This document shows, one piece after another, positions 57,300-64,000 of a stretch of DNA of 64,000 nt. Under the pieces are notes generated by a model. The model was not told the DNA's origin, searched no databases, and saw only the letters and a program-made list of their open reading frames with translations. The position numbers and the translations under genes were made by a program. The DNA is from Drosophila miranda (lineage: Eukaryota; Arthropoda; Insecta; Diptera; Drosophilidae). Location: positions 24,756,913 to 24,820,912 of the forward strand of contig NC_046677.1 of assembly GCF_003369915.1 (NCBI RefSeq), in the 5' to 3' direction. Within the stretch, counting starts at the first letter, position 1, and every line of letters starts with the position of its first letter.

Positions 57300-57680
57300 C
57301 GAGAGAGAGAGAGAGAGAGAGGAAATGATCTACTGTGCTCTATTCCATAGTTCTTCCACTGGAGTGCTCTCTCACTCACTACCTCTCCCTGCAGCTGTCA
57401 AGCATAAGGCAGGTGAGGCGTTCGCTCTTTGAACTAATACTGTACCAAAAAACCCTATAGTTAGGTGTAAGCATGGTCGTGTGGTGAGAGCGCTCTCTCA
57501 CCTTACAATAACATACCCTGCAGTAGCCCAAGCAGAGCGCACCAACAACAGCCGCAACGCTGATGATCCAACGTCGCTGCCGACGCTCCACGAGCGCCTA
57601 ATGCTGCCGCTGATCCGCCGAGCGCTTTCCGCTTTCAGTTCTTCGCGCGCACAGTTCAGTTCGGTCGTGGACGTCGTTTC
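57300..57680 (+). promoter_or_regulatory. Promoter-like region with GAGA tract and Inr motifs
   Basis: A GAGA-factor-type tract lies at 57298-57322. GAGAGCGCTCTCTC is at 57486-57499. Two TCAGTT initiators follow (+1 A at 57637 and 57658). A GGTCGTG downstream element at 57663-57669 sits one base closer to the first Inr than the canonical DPE position. GC content rises sharply here compared with the desert on the left. No TATA box is seen. Confidence 0.5.
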
Positions 57681-58748
57681 TCGCCGAAAGTGGAGGCCCA
57701 AGCAAAAGCAAAGCAAAACGAAACGAAACGAAACGAAGAGAGCAAGAAAACAGAATACACAGAATTCGGAAAGTCACGTCGCGTCGCCCTCGCCCTCTGC
57801 CTTTGCCTTTCGCCTGCCTGGATGTGGATTATATACATACATATAGTATTCTTGGGATCAAGATAATGATGATCCGATTCGATCAGGCTGAGCAGTGTTT
57901 TGCGTGTCGCTGAATCGAAAGAAATTGTAAATTGTTTAAGAGTTTCTTCGGCTACCCTACAAAAATAACAGTGAAGTGTATTGTATTGTGTATCAAAGCG
58001 AAAGAGCGGAGAGAGAGCAAGAAGCAGAAGCAGAAGCATAAAAAGAAGCAGAATCCACCAATTCCAGAGTCTGTGTGATTTATAGCTGCGAAATCTGTGT
58101 GCTGTGAGTGTGTAAGTGTATTGGTAAAGAAATATTGGCCCAAATCTTCAAAAAAAAAGATCGGTCCAAAGCCAAAGCCCAAGCCAAGAAATAAACAAAA
58201 AAATACTACGATATTCCAGAAATATACAAAAGAAAACCCCTACACAAAGTTCTATCCCAATAAATGCTGAAAATTTCCACTAAGCAGCAACAAATGATTT
58301 CCATACATCTTTTAATTAATTATTTTCAACAGTGACAGTTTTTGTTTCTTTATTTCGTGTTTGCTTGAATTTCATTTCGTCTGAGAAAAAAGAGAGCAAG
58401 CAACAAAGGGTAAAAACCACAAAAAAATAAATAAATACAAAATTAAACACGCGATTTTGTTTCAAATGAAAGTTGAAGCCAGAGTTGAGTGAATTAATGA
58501 AATACATATACCATAAATATATTGTATATATACGAATACAGGCACACACATGTATGCGGTGATACATTAAATAACCTTTCAATAAACGTAAATTTATTTC
58601 AATTCAAACACACAAATAAATAAAAAAAAAACTCGACAAATCAACAAGTGAAAACAATTGCGGAAAAGATTGTAATTTACAATAACATTTTTTGGGATTA
58701 ATTGAGAAACAACAACAACAACAGCAGCAGTCAGGCGTTCTAATTGTT
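57658..58748 (+). other. Putative non-coding first exon (5' UTR) of a gene to the right
   Basis: After the Inr motifs comes about 1.1 kb of purine- and A-rich sequence with the AAGCAAAAGCAAAGC / ACGAAACGAAACG texture and CAACAACAACAGCAGCAG block common in long fly 5' UTRs. It ends at a full consensus donor GTAAGT (58749-58754). No long frame with a good start is present. The coding part would lie beyond 64000. Confidence 0.45.
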
Positions 58749-61700
58749 GTAAGTTTTCTAGAGCTTAATATGGGAATATTAATTGTACAAAAAGTGAAGA
58801 AATTATGATGTTCATTCAGTTAAAACTTGTAGATTTATTAGTTCTTTCTCGGAAACTTCTTGTAACAAACAAAATATGTATGTACTTGTAAAGTGCATAT
58901 GTTTTCTTGTTCGTACAACTGATCTGATTTCAGCGTTCAGTCACCCTTGAATGGAGCTATTTTTAGTCCCCATTCCCATCTCTGTATGCACTCCCTCTAG
59001 CATCTATCTTTGGCAGATATCATCTGCCTTAATGCCGTTCTTTAATGCTGTGTATGTACTGTACTCATACGGGTACAGTTTGAGTAGTTTACGAGTAACA
59101 TCGGTATGAAATAGTATTATATTTGTTTATGAAAATTGTTATAATTACTAGAAAATAGCTATCTTTTCAAGGGCTGTTTCATCTCTTCAATCTCAGAGGT
59201 TCTATCCACAGTTTCAGTGTAGTTTTAGTTCCGGGATTTTCCGATCTTTTAATACAAAAATTTCTTTTCTTTTTTTTTAAGTTTTTCTAGACCACCAAAA
59301 TAGTTCCCACTAGGGGAAACTTTTTCACCAATAAATTTCCAGAGCTCTTTCTCCTCCTCCCAGCCACTTGCTCTAATTTATTTTTTCTCTCTCTTTGCGA
59401 TCCCTCTTTTAATTGCATTTTATGCTTTCTTAAGCATTTTTTGTTTGTTTGTTTTTTTTTGCTGCTGTTGCTGCCACGAAGTGCCGCGGCTTGAGACTGT
59501 CCAAAAAAAACGAAGCAAGAGATTTTTTTGTGCCCGTTTTTTGTTGGCTGTATTTGTTGTTGTATTTGGCGAAGCTCGTTAGCCGCATAACGGTAAACGG
59601 CAAAGGTAAAGACGGTAAAGAGGGGGGCACGAGAGGGAAGAGATACAATTGTGGGGGTACGTTTGGAGCCAGAGCTAAAGGTAGAGATACGTACGTACAT
59701 CTTTGTGGCAAGAGAAAGAGAGTCACCATGTTGTGCTCGTATGCGTGGTCATAAGATAAGACACGACAATTACCAGACAGCAATTGAGGTTTCTGGACGC
59801 GCATGGCCCCCCGTTTTCCCTGTGAAAAATCACCTGCGTAGCACGTTTAATGAATGGCAAGGCAGAGTAGAGCAGAGCCCTGCCCAGCCCTGTCAGATCT
59901 TGGCTAATTAACAGTAGTTTTATTTTCCCCCCAGGAAAAGCACGCACTCCACAGTTGCTGCGATAAGTACGCGTGCACCCTGGACACACAGTACATAAAT
60001 CGTGCAATGACTTCCCCATCGAACACGGCTGTTTCGTTTCTTCCTGTTCCAAAAATCAATCACGGAACCGCTTGACATTTTTTCCTCCTCTTTGTAGCCT
60101 GCCAAAACGTGTTTCGCATTCTAAGTGTCTGATTAAATCATGTTTCATTCTACATTCTACATTCTTCACATGGAAACGACCTGTAATTAACTTTCAGGTG
60201 AGAGATATAGATATACAGATACAGATACGGCTAGGCTCTCGCGTGATGATGATGATGTGCGCTCTACGAACATTTGTCCAGCTGTCAGATAATTAGAGCA
60301 TCAGCAGCGCAGCTCCACTTTATCTACTGTTTTTTAGGAGCCACGTGAATCAGATAAGCGGAAATATTTGTTACCTTTTCCACCGCTCCAACATTTGTTT
60401 GTATTTTGTTTTTTTTTTTTTATCAAAAGTGTGCACGGGAATGACCTGACCTGACCTGACCCCTGATGAGTGATGGGAATTTTGTTGAATAAATATTTTG
60501 GGGAGTATGTTGCAAAGGGGAATCATTTTGGGCATAATTGAGGGAAATGGCTCTCAATTTGTTGATCTTAAACTGTCCGGAAACTCCCTTAAAATCTCCA
60601 AAAATATTCTCCCCAGAGTCTCTTCTATTTCGAAGAAAATTTAATTAAATATATATACAGAAACAAATGTATCTTTAGTAAAAGTTCTATCAATAAATTC
60701 TTCTTGGAAGAATCTGGTTTCTCTATGAAATATTTTCCGAGGATTCTTTTGGTTCTTGCAAGAAAAACTTCACTGTTCCGCTGAGTAGATCTTTGTAAAT
60801 ACTTTTCCTGGAGAACTTTCCCATAAATCACATTAATTTTCCCATGTATTCCATGACTATATACCACATGAAATAATGATTCTTGAAAGCATCTTACAAA
60901 GTTCTTTCTTAATGGAAAGATAAAAGATACTGTACCACAAAACTTTCCATTCCATTCCCCAACAACATTCGAAATTCCAGTGCAAGATTTTCTATGGAAA
61001 TATGAGCCTTTATTTGTCCACAGTTTCCTCCGTTTTCTTCTGTATTTTCCTTACCCAAATAGTCGTTCCTTTGGGTAATTGTTTGGCTTAAACACAACAG
61101 ACTTCAACTTGAATCATGGACTGTAGTTGTATCTGTATCTGTGAATCTATGTGTATCTCTGTGTCCATAAGTGTGTTGTGGCTTTTCTTTTTGGTTGAGG
61201 GAAACAGACACTCCACTCTCTAGTTTTTTGACGGCTAATGCGTCGTTTAAATGCGTTGACATGCATGTCAGGCGATAGATAAGATATCGTATACACCATA
61301 CAGTATAGTATATAGTACTACATAGTATTCCCTTCATAGTACGAGTACAAGTGCGGTGCGTGTTGGCCCCTGCTCTGCTCTGCTCCACTGATAAGTGCGG
61401 AGCGTTCATTTGTCCGAACGCCAGAAGGTGGCAAGGGGGTTCGCACCTGGGAACGAACCCATCAAATGCTGGAAACCGCTAAAAGCCACGCGTATTTCGA
61501 ATTAACATTATCGTGCTGATTAGGCGAGTCAACTTTCCACCTTGCAACTTTCCCACCTTTCAACACTCTTTTTTTTTCGGTGTGGCCTGTGGGGTTGTGG
61601 GGGGGAATGGAACTCCCTTTTGTTGCCAGCTGCCTGGAAAAGTGCTACCAATTGGAATGGCTGTGATTCATCCATCGCTCACTCTTGAGGTCTGAAGTCT

Positions 61701-64000
61701 TTTGCTAATTAACAATTTGATGCAAAAAAGACAAATCTTTCCACAACACACGCTCTCCGTGACGTGGTAGCAGCCAGCAGGTGACGCAAACATCCAGCTC
61801 TGACGTTGCCTCTCGATTCGATTCGCTTTGATTCGCATTGATTCGCTTTGATTCGAGTTATTTCTGGTCAGGGTGCTTGGGTGTATTACACGATGAATGG
61901 AGGGCGGAAGGGCTGGGGCAGGCATCGGATAACCTGTGAATGAATGAGCGATTGAATCACAAATCTGGAATGCAGGCCGTCAAAGGCGTGCAGGGCGTGC
62001 GATTGTGGTGGGATGTTCGGGAGAAAGGTATGAAATGTAATACGGTTATCTATGGTTTGATAAGATTACAAGTGCATATATTTGTCTATTAGTATCTTTG
62101 AGTCACGTTGTAAAAAGATTTATTCCTTTTAGACGTAACACATTTTATCCCACATTTATCCAAAGTTATTGAAACTTTTGAATTAAATTCATTAATTTAT
62201 TCGTACATCTTTATAAAAATGCCTTAAATGATTTATTCAAATTAATACTTTAATCAAAATTCTAGATGAGCAAAAAATATGTTAATTAAAAACTCAAATA
62301 AACGTCAGATCATTCGTTTTTTATTATATGTAGTTTTAATATTAATATTCTTTTTTTTTGGCAATTAAATTGGAAATTAATTTACATTTCTAAACACTAG
62401 AACAAACTGGTTCTAGGCACTAAGAAATATTTAAGGACATTCTAAACTACTTTTGTATAATTTTCGAACATTTTTGAATTGAAAATGTTGTATGGAAGAT
62501 CTGGAAATACTTCGAACAGAGCCCCACGAAAATCTATAGAAAATATAAATCAAAATCGGCTAAGAAAAATGGCTAAATGTCACGTTTTTGGAGCTAGCAA
62601 CAATCTTGTTCTGATGGACTCGGACTTGCCTTTAATGAATTGAGAATTGTTTAAAGGGCCTTCCCCTTAAGTGAAGTATTTTATAAATCATTTTCCACAA
62701 AAAAGGCGGCTATAAGTCGTCGCTGTGACAGCCCTTAATAATATGCAAATTTCTTAGACGGCACTACTTAATTTAGTAGCTGGCTGTCTGTCCCTTGAAC
62801 AGAGACATGTTGAACCCTCTAAAAAACACACAGAAAACTGGCATAAAATCGAAGATTAATATGGCAAAAGCATCATCTTTTTGGGGGCAGTGCAGATATA
62901 TACAATAAAGATACATATATGTACAGTAATATTAAAAATGCCAAACAGGTCTTTGGTTTTTTGCTGACGCGCTGATTGATTTGTTGCCTGTCGGATGGAG
63001 CGGAGCCTTGGGTGGAGCCCCACTGCCCCAGCGATAAAGTGTGGGGGAGTATCTTTTTGGCTGTGTGTGTGTGTGTGTGGGGGAGTATCTCTGAGGTAGA
63101 TCTCACCTAGATTCTCCCTACATTTTGCTGTTGGCTTCGAGCTTCGGGCCCTGTTTATGCCGCATGTTTACCCCCCGCCCAAGCGTCCAGCTGCTGTTTG
63201 CCACAATAATTTCTGTTGATGTTTTCGGTCTTTTCGCTCTGGCATTGTAAGTGTATTGTTATTATTATTATTGTTATTTAGATGATTACGCATTTTAAAG
63301 TCGCACAAAATAAACTTAAAAAAAAACCTCCAACTATTCGTGATGTGCGTTTTATATTAATTATGAATTGTTTCCTCTTTTTTTTTTTTTTTTGCTGATT
63401 TTTAGATAATATTAGTACTGCTTTTACTGTTTTTTTGTTTCTTTTATGCGGGTTATTCTGTTGGTGTTTTGTGGGGCACTTTGTTGGCGTTTTGTGGTTG
63501 AAATTGATTGGGTGAGTGGAGGGGAGGGAAGGCCTTTCAATGACAATTGCAAGGGCATTTATTTATTTCGGATTTAATGAGAGATTATAGGATTTAGCGG
63601 GAAATATCTATGGAAACTTACAACATTTAAGTAAAGATTTGCCGTATTAGAAGAACATTTTGAGGATTACCCTTATATGATTCAGTAAAAGTACAGATTT
63701 GAGGAGCATTTCCATGAAAAATTCCATAAATAGAATTTTAAAGAAATAATTTTACTCAGTTTTGATTGAAAAAACCCTGCCTTTTTCTTTAATTATAATT
63801 TATTTCTTTAGTTCTTGTAGTTTTTTCCCAATTCTCTTTGCTAAATTTCGTTGGGTTTATGACTTCCTTTCCAAGGGTTTAAGGATACAAAGAAAGGAAA
63901 TGTATTCATCAGAATAAACCCTTAAAATAGTGGCAATGCAACAACAGAGAAGAGAACTCTGCAGAGAGCATTCCCAAGCCCACAATCTTGTTGAAAAAAA
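58749..64000 (+). other. Putative first intron, continuing beyond the window
   Basis: No coding exon is supported in this 5.2 kb. It contains a four-fold ACCTG/CCTGA repeat (about 60444-60461), a 10-bp-phased ATTCG array (61816-61855), a TG microsatellite (63061-63078) and poly-T tracts (60410-60421, 63379-63393). Confidence 0.4.
61816..61860. repeat. ATTCG array with 10-bp period
   Basis: ATTCG occurs at 61816, 61821, 61831, 61841 and 61851. The last four are exactly one helical turn apart, with alternating CTTTG/CATTG spacers. Confidence 0.8.

Noticed and set aside
57481..57846. 121-codon frame at the putative promoter
   Set aside because: It starts upstream of the predicted start site, encodes Lys/Thr/Arg repeats from the ACGAAACG tract and has no domain.
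1..64000. tRNA, rRNA, CRISPR or complete retroelement
   Set aside because: I looked for B-box GGTTCGAATCC patterns, rRNA-like blocks, regularly spaced repeats with unique spacers, and pol/gag motifs on both strands by eye, and found none that held up.

Overview
This window is nuclear DNA from a Drosophila fly, most likely a non-melanogaster Sophophora such as the obscura group. The genus is supported by several genes whose proteins read almost letter for letter like the D. melanogaster ones (the striatin Cka, RpL36A, the proneural bHLH gene amos), by short 50-70 bp introns, by TATCGATA (DRE) promoters, and by CA/opa-rich AT-rich intergenic DNA. The species is an inference.

Layout. 1-8.4 kb holds the 3' end of Cka, the small WASH-complex gene CCDC53 and, converging on it, RpL36A. 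The second RpL36A intron carries two tandem H/ACA-type snoRNA copies. A decayed hAT transposon (6103-7234), with an exact 8-bp target duplication, sits in the RpL36A transcription initiator. 8.4-18.7 kb is a dense cluster: Atac2 (ATAC acetyltransferase subunit) tail-to-tail with the spliceosomal helicase Prp28, which is head-to-head with an SLC12A9-type transporter (CG10413). amos (23.54-24.16 kb) stands alone with a TATA/Inr promoter and three TAGteam (Zelda) heptamers. An RPRD/CID-domain Pol II CTD-binding gene follows on the minus strand (27.96-30.95 kb).

From about 31.3 kb to 57.3 kb I find no convincing protein gene. This stretch holds simple repeats, short tandem arrays, repeat fragments and a 51-bp poly-G run. 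At about 57.6 kb a GAGA-flanked promoter-like region seems to start a roughly 1.1 kb non-coding first exon ending at a consensus splice donor (58748/58749). The remaining 5 kb would be its first intron, so a large developmental gene probably lies to the right and the 26 kb desert may be its regulatory DNA.

From memory, Cka/CCDC53/RpL36A map near 28E and Atac2/Prp28/CG10413/amos near 36F on D. melanogaster 2L (Muller B). Their junction at about 7.3-8.3 kb is therefore a rearrangement breakpoint relative to D. melanogaster, and it falls in the repeat-rich interval next to the hAT element. The housekeeping genes share DRE-type promoters, while amos and the candidate gene at 57.6 kb have developmental-type promoters.
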